Source of the DNA: Margaritifera margaritifera | Lineage: Eukaryota; Mollusca; Bivalvia; Unionida; Margaritiferidae | Reading direction: 5' to 3' | Assembly (NCBI GenBank): GCA_029931535.1 | Contig: JAQPZY010001621.1 | Span: 2,208,001 to 2,272,000, forward strand | DNA length: 64,000 nucleotides | Part shown: positions 10,662 through 20,029 of the stretch, one piece after another | Position numbering within the stretch: position 1 is the stretch's first letter | How the letters are laid out: each line of letters opens with the position of its first letter | Made by a program: the position numbers and the translations under genes | The notes under the pieces: model-generated | Seen by the model: only the letters and a program-made list of their open reading frames with translations | Told to the model about the DNA's origin: nothing | Database searches by the model: none

Positions 10662-11340
10662 TGTCCTATTTCACTTCGGTTTGTTTCATAGAGTGTTGGC
10701 CAGTATCACATTTTCCTAGACTTTGATCCTGAATATCATTAAGAAGCATTACAGTAACATCAATACAATATAATCGCAGTCATCACCTACATACAAGTGA
10801 TTTTGACTGTAATTATCAAAATCATCACCACTTTCCGTTAGTTATCTAGCGATAAAGGTCATGATTAAGCCATTTATTGGGCTAAAACGTGTCCCAAAGA
10901 TACATTCCAATTTTCGGTTAATCAGATAGCTAAGAATGGACAAGGGTCGTGTAGGAGAGAATTTCTTTCGAAGGCATAGACAGTCGGAAAAAGAATTAGT
11001 ATTTATCGAAGACAAAAAATGCCAAAATTCCCATTTCTACAGAAAACGAAGAATACTGAGAAACTGAGCATGGTTATTACGCAAGGAAAATAGAACATAG
11101 AAATAGAAAACAGTTTAAAATTCAACTGAAAAAGAGGTAGAAAAGATGAATGAAAAAGTAATTTTAAAAAACATGCAAAATCTTTGTCAATGCTAGAGCT
11201 GCCAAATGTTCAAAATCATTGTCATATGTTGAGATCTACACTGTAATATCATTGATTAGCAGATTTCTTTCTAACGATTTCTTTAGACAGTTTACAAAAT
11301 GAACGAAAAGATAATTGCATGACTTGAAATCATATCAACT
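10660..11340. other. No gene recognised
   Basis: AT-rich unique sequence with no family match visible. Confidence 0.45.
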
Positions 11341-11429
11341 ACTTCACTGGATTCTTGTCATTCAATTTGGGACTGCCTCTATCTGCACTCAGTTCAAGTT
11401 TAATTATATTAACATATATTAATTTCAAA

Positions 11430-11734
11430 ATGCCAGCTGAACATAAGGAGGAAATAGACAGTTCTGAAAAAAGTTTCATACATAATTGTGGACTGGCTGC
11501 TTTGTTGTTTATGCATTTATACCTTTGGCAAGAATTGTTATGACAACTCTAATTTTAGGAGTGCATGTCTACCATGCAATAAAAGTCGATATGAAAAACA
11601 AATTAGACAATATTATGCAAGATTTTATCAATGAAGAAGTTTGCAATCTTGATATATTCAACGTTTTTCAGATAATTTGGTATTTCATTTTCAGAAGACA
11701 TTTATTTTCACCATTCAAATTAACATTGAAATGA
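11430..11734 (+). pseudogene. Small membrane-type protein with one frameshift, unrecognised
   Basis: An ATG at 11430 opens a short charged N-terminus (M-P-A-E-H-K-E-E-I-D-S-S-E-K) that leads into a hydrophobic stretch and ends at 11543. The overlapping frame 11486-11734 continues with a second hydrophobic segment (F-I-P-L-A-R-I-V-M-T-T-L-I-L-G-V), a charged middle part and another aromatic-rich hydrophobic stretch near its C-terminus. One single-base change would join them. Family unknown; membrane location is inferred from hydrophobicity only. Confidence 0.4.
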
Positions 11735-11805
11735 GACTTGCAATAAATCTTTGTTAAGATTTAGTTTTAAGATTGAGTTAACTTTCCAAATTCCTTATAA
11801 ATTAA

Positions 11806-12101
11806 ATGGAAGGTGAACAATACAAAAATGACAAAGTTAACATGGTTAACAAGGAACCTGATAAGGTTACTTCAGAAAATTCAAAAGATTCACGTGGACT
11901 CGAACACGACAGACAACTTTGAATTAAAAACGTGAAAGCTGAACTTTTCAAGAAAGAACAGAAAAACTCTAAAACATCACGTGAAAGAACCTGTACAAGT
12001 TCAAAGAAAATATAGGTGGTGTTGTAACTGTTTTAGGAACCTTGTTCATTTGGACAAAAAGTATAGTTGTTTCTGTACAAAATCTGTATTATCAGTTGTA
12101 A
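11806..12101 (+). pseudogene. Small polar protein with C-terminal membrane segment, broken
   Basis: An ATG at 11806 starts a 38-residue Lys/Asp/Glu-rich frame that stops at 11920-11922, and a Lys-rich continuation follows. In another frame, 12006-12101 gives a Gly-Val-rich hydrophobic segment (G-G-V-V-T-V-L-G-T-L-F-I-W) ending at TAA. The layout suggests a basic soluble part anchored by one helix, but family and function are unknown. Confidence 0.35.
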
Positions 12102-12271
12102 AAGATATTGGATTTAACAACGAATAATGAACCAAAAATAACAAGATAAATGTCGGGGACAGCACAAATTCCAACTATATCTGCACCTTATAACAAAATT
12201 CACAGAAATTCTTTAACTTTTTCCAGTTAGTAAATAGTTACATAAATAGCATCGCTTTTGCCTACAGACAA

Positions 12272-12465
12272 ATGTCAAGTGAAACAAGAAAGATATTATT
12301 AACTCTGTTTATCATAGAGCACTAAACTCTGCTCTTACAGTTGCCTACATAATATTTTTGAAGAAGTTGTTTAATGTGTCAATAGGTCCACCATCCAACA
12401 TGGATATTGAAGAAATTTCAGAACTAACTATTCCATATTTACTTAGTTCACTATCAGCCACCTGA
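12272..12465 (+). pseudogene. Small unknown gene, tandem paralogue A
   Basis: ATG at 12272 begins M-S-S-E-T-R-K. After a one-base frame change near 12290 the segment V-Y-H-R-A-L-N-S-A-L-T-V-A-Y is followed by L-K-K-L and S-I-G-P-P-S-N-M-D-I, ending at TGA 12463-12465. The same pattern occurs in the copy 318 bp downstream. Keeping a shared amino-acid pattern while the DNA diverged argues that this was once a selected gene. Function unknown; the middle is weakly hydrophobic. Confidence 0.5.
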
Positions 12466-12589
12466 TAAAACATGAACTTTTACTGGACAAAATTGTTAAC
12501 ACTGTACTAACAAAAGCAAAAGTAAACTTATATTGCTAAATGCTTTAACATTTCAAACTAATAAATAGCATACATTTGCCTGCAGACAA

Positions 12590-12841
12590 ATGTCGACTGA
12601 AACGAAAAACAAGATCAACACAATTTATCATACAACATGAAATTATGCTCTCACTGTTTCGTATAACATGCTTTTGAAAAAGTTATTGAGGTTTACTGTT
12701 GGTCTACCGTTAAACATTAATATTGTAAAACTAATCCTTCCAGTTTTTTTACAGTTCATAGTTGAGCACCCCATAACTCATTGGTTAATACCAAAAAACA
12801 GTTGTTACCCAACAAATAGCGTACCTTTTACCAACGGATAA
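12590..12841 (+). pseudogene. Small unknown gene, tandem paralogue B
   Basis: ATG at 12590 begins M-S-T-E-T-K-N-K. One internal stop (about 12638) interrupts an otherwise open frame: I-Y-H-T-T, then N-Y-A-L-T-V-S-Y, L-K-K-L and G-L-P-L-N-I, ending at TAA 12839-12841. It aligns without gaps to paralogue A over about 40 residues (Y-H, A-L-T-V, Y, L-K-K-L, G-x-P-x-N). Both copies share the upstream sequence AAATAGCATNN...GACAAATGTC, so the duplicated unit is about 318 bp and includes 5' flank. Confidence 0.5.
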
Positions 12842-13079
12842 ATAAGTATTTTTTGCCCCAATGATGGCTACATTTCTGTTTTAAAAGGCGAGCAAAAGAA
12901 AAAGATTTAAATCATTAGGCATGCCACTGCATCTTCTGTGCACGCATGTATAAATGAGTAAAAAGACACCAAGTGCTCGACCGTTCTATCTTTTATAGCA
13001 TAAACTGCGATAGTCGCCGGCACAACAACAACTAAGAATGGTATTAACTTCTGGTTGAAAAAAATAAGGAGATTATAAT

Positions 13080-13291
13080 GATTTGTTCAGTGAGATCGAA
13101 CACTATAGCAAGAAACACACGTCAGAATATAAAGTTTTTAACTGGATAGAAGGTGGAATGGAAATAGTTTCATGTGCTATGTGTATACCATCAGCTTGAT
13201 TTGGATGTTGTAGGAATAGCTACCGGTGTAGTTGTTCCATTGGTTTATAGTGAGTTGGGTGAAACAGTAATATTTGTTTTCCGAAAGCTTT
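13080..13291 (+). pseudogene. Broken membrane-type protein remnant, unrecognised
   Basis: One frame gives S-E-I-E-H-Y-S-K-K-H-T-S-E-Y-K-V-F-N-W. After a frame change near 13195 the other gives D-V-V-G-I-A-T-G-V-V-V-P-L-V-Y and ends at TAA near 13291. Again a soluble stretch leads to a hydrophobic one, as at 11430 and 11806. No family is recognised. Confidence 0.3.
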
Positions 13292-13744
13292 AAAGGCGAA
13301 GTTTATCTAGAATAAAGTTTAAAAACATGATGAAATAGTATAATCTGTCATTAGTAATCTGCACAGTATCGACATGATAAACAAAGCAATCACTGATAAT
13401 GAAATTAACAACGAGGAGTGACGAGTTCATTTTAATCATCAATGACTACACGTACAAAGACAACAACAACAACAACAACAACAACAAAATGGAATAAAAA
13501 GTGCAAAAAGAAAGACATAAAGGAATTGAAAAAAGGGTAAATGAGATTCAGGAAGCGTTGGAGAGAGGCTTCATTTTGTAAAAAGTTAAAGGAATCAAAA
13601 TGAAGAAAGAAAAAAAAAAAAACGTAAATGGCTGGAGTCTGGGCATTCGACACAACTCTTGGCTGTTTGAATTTCTACTCATTATATGTTTAACAGAAAC
13701 GAACCTTTGTAGCTATATAAATAGCGTAGCATCTGCAAAGCGCA

Positions 13745-14149
13745 ATGGAAGGCTCTATTACAATCGATCTTCTGAAACAATACCACACATATGGAGACGA
13801 TGGTCCACCTAATAAAGAGTTATATATCAACATCCCAATTGAAAACATAAATGGTGAACTATCCATTTAATTGCAGAGCCTAGGTTGTTTTGTTGGTTAC
13901 CAAAATAAACAAAGGCAACATATTTACAACATGAACGACAAGAATGAAAGAAAGACTGTTGTAATTTCTGATGGATATGGATAAAGTCAAAGAGTGAATT
14001 ACTGAAAATGGTGACATCGAAGAAATTATTGATATTGAATATTTGAACCACAACTCAAAAGTTAAAATCACCCCGATTAACTGTTACACAGTGCATATAA
14101 CCAATTACAATGTTAACTTATTACGATTCAATAGCCAGAGAATTAAATA
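13745..14149 (+). pseudogene. Unrecognised protein remnant in two pieces
   Basis: ATG 13745 to TAA 13870 encodes 41 residues (M-E-G-S-I-T-I-D-L-L-K-Q-Y). A second open piece at about 14000-14149 (E-N-G-D-I-E-E-I-I-D-I-E-Y-L) follows after a stretch with stops. Codon use and composition look protein-like, but I cannot name the family. Confidence 0.3.
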
Positions 14150-14373
14150 GACATCTAGTGAATCTAATATAATTTATCGTTTTTAGGAACCTAAAATTGT
14201 ACACATTTTCTTCAATCAAATGAATCATACACAAACTGTTAAGTGGTATCGGCATGGCCTCATTATATCTTAACTATTCGCCTTTGTTATAGTTTGTGCC
14301 TGTTAAAATATTTTTCTACGGTGACTTTGTTTCACACAATGTGAATGGTCATTACAAGCAATGACAAAGATGT

Positions 14374-14549
14374 GCAATTAACAGATTGAAAAACAGAATA
14401 CATAAATGAAGATGGCAGCAATTAACAGATTGAAAAACAGAATACATAAATGAAGATGGCAGCAATTAACAGATTGAAAAACAGAATACATAAATGAAGA
14501 TGGCAGCAATTAACAGATTGAAAAACAGAATACATAAATGAAGATGGCA
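14374..14549 (+). repeat. 44-bp tandem repeat, 4 copies
   Basis: GCAATTAACAGATTGAAAAA begins identical units at 14374, 14418, 14462 and 14506. It lies just upstream of the open frame at 14614. Confidence 0.97.
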
Positions 14550-14613
14550 AAGTTACAGATTTGCACAGTATGCCTGTAAACATTTGCTTATCGCGTTCAG
14601 TAAAAACTAAACG

Positions 14614-14955
14614 ATGGCGTACACCAGGGGTTCAGCTTTTATATCTAGAATAAATGACAGAAATATCTTTCAAAGGCCAATTGAGTTCGATTTACCTATT
14701 AGGACAAAAGATGACGTAACACTATATCCAAAAATGAACTGTGATTTAAACCTAAAAAAAATAACCGTACGACAAAACATACGTGATCTTGTTAAATTAA
14801 CTGAAGCTGTTACTAGCCAGTTTGTAAACAAACGTATTGATACTCAAAGTTACGATATTTTCAAGCTGACTGACTACAACATTTTCTATACATACAACGA
14901 TTTGTCGTTACGTAATTCAGTTAGAACAAACAGGATTGAACACGGTGTAATTTGA
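14614..14955 (+). CDS. Intact 113-residue open frame, unrecognised
   Basis: ATG 14614 to TGA 14953-14955. The protein is soluble-looking and mixed in composition, with N-terminal M-A-Y-T-R-G-S-A-F-I-S-R, a centre P-I-R-T-K-D-D-V-T-L-Y-P and a Tyr/Asn/Asp-rich C-terminal half. It is one of few frames in this region with ATG, normal amino-acid balance and no breaks. No domain is recognised. It could be an N-terminal piece of a structural protein of a virus-like element; the sequence alone does not show this. The four 44-bp repeats end 65 bp upstream. Confidence 0.4.
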   Translation: MAYTRGSAFISRINDRNIFQRPIEFDLPIRTKDDVTLYPKMNCDLNLKKITVRQNIRDLVKLTEAVTSQFVNKRIDTQSYDIFKLTDYNIFYTYNDLSLRNSVRTNRIEHGVI

Positions 14956-15857
14956 GACAGTTACGATCGATCGCGGGTAATGCACAAAAACTAGAAAAGA
15001 ACCTATTTAGTTCAGAGTCTATGGTATAAAGTTTAAAAAATACAAATTTTAAAAAATTACACTTTTAGATTCTAATAGGTAATTGATTGTCCACTGTCTC
15101 CATGTGATCTTACACTAGATTTCAGGATTGTAAATGCTCTGACGAGATAGAAGGTGGTAACCAGGATAACTAACTTGAAAACATTTTCCTCCAATACAAT
15201 ACGTTTACATCCGAATCAATTGCGCAATCGACCCATGGCAAATATAGAAATTATATTGGTTTCTTTCACGACCTCATTATGAGAGAAATAATTATCAGCA
15301 TTGCAGCCAGTGCAACTTTAACGAACCCTACACTTGATTCTAGTAGAATAAGTTTTAAGGGTGTTTCGATGTTGTGCAAGAATGGGGAGAAACTGATCCC
15401 GAAAATGTTTACAACTCAGCAATAGAAACAAATTCAGTAACAATAAGAAAGTCTGTGAAACATGGTATAGTCCCAGGTTTTCCAATGAATACAACAACAG
15501 ATTATAGAATCCACTAAGTATTTTTCTGATGACAAACAAAACTGCGCATAACTCAGTAACACAGGTGTTAACAATTTTTGCAATGATACCCCATTATATC
15601 TGACTTGATATGAGCAGTACACATGATATTAGTTGTATTAGATATTAGATTACATAGTAATGATTTTAAATGAATTAACATGGGACAAGGGAGTCACTTT
15701 AAAATCAACAGAAAAGAAAATGTAGATGATTACAAAATGTGTATTTATTTTGAGTTTCATGCTCAGTTGAAAATTCAAGATAATCAGTTAAAGTCAATCA
15801 TATTTTATACATAAATCGTGCATGATGCAATGTGTACTGTGCAACGAAGGTCCAACG

Positions 15858-15872
15858 TGTACCTTTGGAACA
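15858..15872. repeat. Short hairpin, TGTACC-TTT-GGAACA
   Basis: Member with one mismatch of the hairpin family TGTRCC-N3-GGYACA seen at 16446, 16467, 18426 and 18503. Confidence 0.55.
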
Positions 15873-16005
15873 CTTTTACCGCAATAAATATACGTAACAT
15901 AATATGAGCCTCATAATATGATCATCAGTGTGGTGACTCTTTGTGGAAAGACTATGGTTGCCCTAAATCTAATACAAGTATTATTTATTTTACTACATAG
16001 TTGTC

Positions 16006-16200
16006 ATGTGTCAAACCTTTCTGTTCAATAAGACTTACACGAGAAAATGGTTACTCAAAGATGAAATTGTTATCATGATAGACCCTGAATATAAATTAGA
16101 TCAGTGCTTAACGTTACTGGTTATGCATGCAAAGGTACACATACATAGTGTATGCTTGATGACTTATGCAGTCTTGACAATGCAAACAGGAAGCGAATAA
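16006..16200 (+). CDS. Unrecognised short open frame
   Basis: A 64-residue frame from ATG 16006 containing K-W-L-L-K-D-E-I-V-I-M-I-D-P-E-Y-K-L-D. No family is known to me. Given the AT-rich context it may be chance, but it lies between the unknown small genes and PolB copy 2. Confidence 0.2.
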   Translation: MCQTFLFNKTYTRKWLLKDEIVIMIDPEYKLDQCLTLLVMHAKVHIHSVCLMTYAVLTMQTGSE

Positions 16201-16340
16201 GCTAACTAAACTAGTTTTTAGTGATATACATTTTTAAATATTTGTGTGGGTTATTGTTGAAAAGAACAATTCTGTAATTGAAGGTTTCAAATAAAATACA
16301 CGTTTGCTTTGTAATGTTTTACAACAAGTACAGATAAGGA

Positions 16341-16466
16341 ATGGAATCTGAATTTGAAGTGACTGATGCTATTCCAGATGAGAGGAGAGACTGTAGATAC
16401 CTTGAAACAAAAGAAAACCATTTATTTTGCTCACTATGTAGTACATGTACCATAGGTACACATTGA
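16341..16466 (+). CDS. Small acidic open frame with Cys pairs
   Basis: ATG 16341 to TGA 16464-16466, 41 residues. It begins M-E-S-E-F-E-V-T-D and ends with C-S-L-C-S-T-C after D-C-R-Y, which might be a metal-binding knuckle. Its end overlaps the first hairpin of the cluster at 16446. Function unknown. Confidence 0.2.
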   Translation: MESEFEVTDAIPDERRDCRYLETKENHLFCSLCSTCTIGTH

Positions 16467-16495
16467 TGTGCCTTTGGCACATGTGCTTCCGCACA
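16446..16495. repeat. Cluster of three adjacent short hairpins
   Basis: TGTACC-ATA-GGTACA (16446-16460), TGTGCC-TTT-GGCACA (16467-16481) and TGTGC-TTCC-GCACA (16482-16495) sit side by side, all with perfect stems. They share the consensus TGTRCC-N3-GGYACA. They could act as terminators, processing sites or protein-binding sites, or be a dispersed mini-element; none of this is shown. Confidence 0.75.
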
Positions 16496-16906
16496 CCGTC
16501 TGCATCCTTATGCATCAGTAATGTAATATGTTGACGTTATCAATTAAAACCGCTTTTCGTCACATATAGAGTATGTTACTTTGTTCATTTTGATCTCGTG
16601 ATTGTATAACCTGAGTAAAATCATTTCCTATTAATTCTCCTTACAAACAAGCTTTGTACATTAAAGTTTCGGATTCTTTTTTATTACACATTCTTTTATT
16701 TCTTTACAGACATTATTTTTGTCATTTTCTGTTGTAAATGAATACAGCATTGACTCAACCCACACAACTTTATAATTTGAACAACATTTAACTCATCTCA
16801 AAAAGTACGTTCTTATTAATTTGTGGGATACTAAATATGTTGTCCTTTGGATAGTCACTAGTGTCAATGAATTTCGTATTATCCTTCATGTCACTGTTCA
16901 ACTTTT

Positions 16907-17011
16907 CTGTCTCAATCAGTGTACATAATTAATAAATATCAGTCGTGAGTAGTGTCATTCTGTCTCAATCAGTGTACATAATGAATAAATATCAGTCGTG
17001 AGTAGTGTCAT
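16907..17011 (-). repeat. 52-bp tandem duplication inside PolB copy 2
   Basis: A unit starting TCTGTCTCAATCAGTGTACA is present twice (copy starts near 16907 and 16959), just downstream of motif C. The second copy shifts the frame of the PolB tail, so it helped break the gene. Confidence 0.9.
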
Positions 17012-18425
17012 TCTCTCATCGTATTTGTTTTTGAGCTTATTGTTGTAAACTTCGTACATTATCCTTCTATACAACTCTAACGCAGTAAATATACCGTAAA
17101 TCGGTTCGCTTACGTTGATTATATTGTTTTTCAAGGTTGCTAACACCAAATCATCGTCAATAATTCTTCTTGCAAATGAATCCTCTGGCATTTGGAAAAT
17201 CTATTGTCATTTGCACAAATTTTAAACTTTTTCTCTTTCCAAAATTTTCCACCTGTTTAATATGTATACATATTTGTTTGTGAATTTGAGGAATTTATTG
17301 GCTTATGGCCCGATAGTAAATAATGTTGTTATTTAGGTACCTGATAAATGACATTGACCTTGCGTAAACACCATCAGACTTTGTCTCTACATCTTTATCT
17401 AAGCAGTATTCATGATGTGATTCAGCATAGATGTGTGATATCATGCTAATTTCGATACTTTTTCTTGATGCTATCATCAGGAACATATCGTAGTCTGTCA
17501 ACAGTTCTAATTCTAAACCTAATATCCTTAAACATGCATCATATACTAATCCAGGACCAATGCATTAATGAGATGAATCTAGTTTGAGCTTTTTGATACA
17601 ACCATGACATCCTGAACATACTGATACTCGTCGTTTGATATTTTTGAAGCGTAAAGTGTTGAGACAAACTTTCTTTGGGAATTACAGCTATTTCGTTCAA
17701 CTATTCAAAGCTGTCCATATACTCATATAGGTAAAGGTCTTTTCTCAAATATTTAGGATACATATCTGTAAACCGTGCGTTTCTGTGAACTTTTCATGGC
17801 ATCAACTTTTAGCCAGCTGGCCTGTAGATTGTCCCATGAATCAAAATCAATCTCCAAATTCGATTGACCTTTTAACTATCATTTCTTTACCGGGTTTGTG
17901 TGTGTGTGTGTGTTTATGAACCTATCCACTATGAAATCCTTCCTAAATTATATGTATTTCTTCTCGTTGTTTGGTATGATTTTTACGTCTTTTTCTAGAC
18001 CATTTTAAAACCAACATCTTGATGAATTGCGGACTGTCGTCATAAGACAAGTTATTAATAAACAATAGTATGCATTTTTGCGTATTTGAAATTCAAAATT
18101 ACCTTCGTTTTATACAGGACCTATGCAATTCCCTGTTAAATGGTCATAAGCCTCTTACTTTGCTTTCAATTATTTTTGTTTTCGTAGATGTAACATATAT
18201 TTGTTGAATTAAAATGTCTTTCACTATGCTCTATGAATACCATATGTTTTGCAAATAGGTCTTATTTCTGCGTACACTAGGTTTGCAATGATACTCAACG
18301 CATTGTAAAATACTTCAATATAATCTGTTCCTGCGTAAGCTATTGCTTTATGTCTATTGTATATTTATTTAAGGTACAAACAAAACCCTAAAGGAATGTG
18401 TTTAGCTGTTTTTATTGTCTAGGAT

Positions 18426-18556
18426 TGTACCTCCGGTACACGTTATCTCTGGCACGATAATATATTAAGTTGTGTGCAAAGTTATCTTTTTGCAGGTACA
18501 AATGTACCGTAGGTCCACATTGCAGTGCAATATGTGTCCGTGCTTTGAACGTCTGG
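18426..18556. repeat. Second hairpin cluster of the TGTRCC-N3-GGYACA family
   Basis: Perfect hairpins TGTACC-TCC-GGTACA (18426-18440), GGTAC-AAAT-GTACC (18495-18508) and ATTGC-AGT-GCAAT (18519-18531), and the one-mismatch TGTACC-GTA-GGTCCA (18503-18517). The stretch from 18503 also resembles 16446 outside the stems (each followed by CACATTG), so the two clusters are related copies. It lies inside the span of PolB copy 2. Confidence 0.7.
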
Positions 18557-18959
18557 CACTATGATTGTTTCAAAATCACAATAAATAAAATACGGACTAT
18601 TTAATTGATGCTGATATATTTTTAATTTTACAACATAACCTCTCCAAGTATGATAGTTATTGAACTGTCTACATTGTAACATAATATTTTGTGTTTTTAT
18701 AATTTTCCTGGAGTATCGAAAAATGTAAGCATTTCCTGCACAAGTACTTTTCATTTTTTATGTTTGTTCATCTGTGATGACATCAATTTTGACAAATCGT
18801 GTAGTCCATAATAATGGTACCTTCCATCTTTATCAGCTCGAGGTCCACCATATTGAAATATAATTGAGATGCCAGCATGTCTTTCTCTCGCTATTACAGA
18901 TTCAATATAGTTTCTCCTCATTCCGCTATCCCTCTCTTCTAATATTTCATACATTTACC

Positions 18960-19640
18960 AAATTCACTGTCAATGTCCCTAATGTCCTTTATTTATCATC
19001 TTTATTTTTCATATTGATACAACTTTAATGTTGTTAAACCAGGTAGGCAAAATATATGTGCGAGTTTCTTCCAAGAAGCTGATACTTATATATGTGCAAT
19101 GCAAAATATTGAATCCTGCCAAACATCCGTCTTGTATTTTTGCTTATTTCTTGTAGAAATCTGGTCAATAAAATGTCGAACAAACGCTAAATAACATTAT
19201 CAATTTAACATATTTAGAGGCTTTCTGTTTTGTGGCACAAGTTTTTATACACAAATTGTTCACCTTCTTGAACGGGTCTCTTCATAAGTATGATCATTAA
19301 GTCTAGTTGTACTTCCACAGAACCAAATTGTCGAATTTAACTTATTTAGGCAGAAATATTTTTAAAAAATATATGTAACCATTTTATTCATGTTTGTATA
19401 TGATATTTGACATTTAAACTTTTATCTTTTTCATACATTTTTACAAAATATCCGCCTCGTTGTCAATAGATTCTGCTCCTGGGGGTAGTTATATCTGAAG
19501 TGCACCACTTACAACCCCGACTCCACCCCAGCCACCCATGGAGGTCACTTTATTGCAGCAGATCTTTATCCCTCGGATAGGACTTTGTTCTCAGTAAATC
19601 ATGAGCTGTCTTAGGCGCTTTTTACAAGTGACTTCATACT
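18960..19640. other. No gene recognised
   Basis: AT-rich sequence behind the N-terminal end of PolB copy 2. It may hold more decayed N-terminal PolB sequence, but I could not read any motif. Confidence 0.4.
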
Positions 19641-19643
19641 GAA

Positions 19644-19712
19644 TGTACTGTGTACACATAATGACTGTGTCGCGCGGCACATATGCGTAAGTCATACAGT
19701 GCAAAGGACTGT
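19644..19712. repeat. Third short-hairpin cluster
   Basis: TGTAC-TGT-GTACA (19644-19656), TGTGTC-GCGC-GGCACA (19666-19681, one mismatch) and ACAGT-GCAAAGG-ACTGT (about 19696-19712) lie close together. Form and spacing resemble the clusters at 16446 and 18426. Confidence 0.5.
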
Positions 19713-19929
19713 ATTGAATAAAGATTGTTTTCTGCACCCGTTTTATGAAAAAGTAAATATTGTTAAATTTCATGACTCTTTGTCTAATTGTGTTATTTTA
19801 GATACAAATGAAAATCTCCTACATTTATTATGTTTCAAGATTTCTATTTCATACCAAAAAACGACCTATTAACATCGGCTGGTGTGGAAATTGTAGAATA
19901 AATGCGACTTCATAATCAAAATTAGATAT

Positions 19930-20020
19930 GAGCGCAGTCTTGCTCCACGAAATTTTTTCAGCAGACTAAATTTTTGTTAGCAAACTTATTTTCAAAATAT
20001 CATCGTGGAGCAAGATTGCA
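19930..20020. mobile_element. Possible ~90-bp foldback MITE
   Basis: GCAGTCTTGCTCCACGA on the left is matched by TCGTGGAGCAAGATTGC on the right with one mismatch, with about 50 bp of AT-rich DNA between. No clear target duplication is visible. Confidence 0.5.
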
Positions 20021-20029
20021 CTGACGCCT

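Larger units (their letters stand above)
16788..18955 (-). pseudogene. polB: Family B DNA polymerase (DNA_pol_B_2 type), decayed copy 2, different lineage
   Basis: Reading leftward from 18955, the first block contains Y-H-Y-Y-G and D-L-S-K-L-M-S-S-Q-x-N-K-H-K. Exo I follows as F-I-Y-C-D-F-E with Asp and Glu intact (18569-18577). Next come D-L-Y-L-Y-E-Y-M-D-S-F-E (about 17720), then G-P-G-L-V-Y-D-A-C-L and L-T-D-Y-D-M (17480-17565). Motif A is Y-L-N-N-N-I-I-Y (17316-17339), where the usual D is N. Motif C is T-T-D-I-Y-S in place of Y-T-D-T-D-S (16982-16999). The last block, S-D-Y-P-K-D-N, ends at a stop at 16788-16790. This pattern belongs to the PolB group with MISHRYA and TDYDM-like blocks, common in invertebrate repeats, and not to the group at 3.1 kb. 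Frameshifts, stops and lost catalytic Asp residues show it is dead. It faces the small plus-strand genes, a layout known from Polinton-like elements. Confidence 0.88.
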
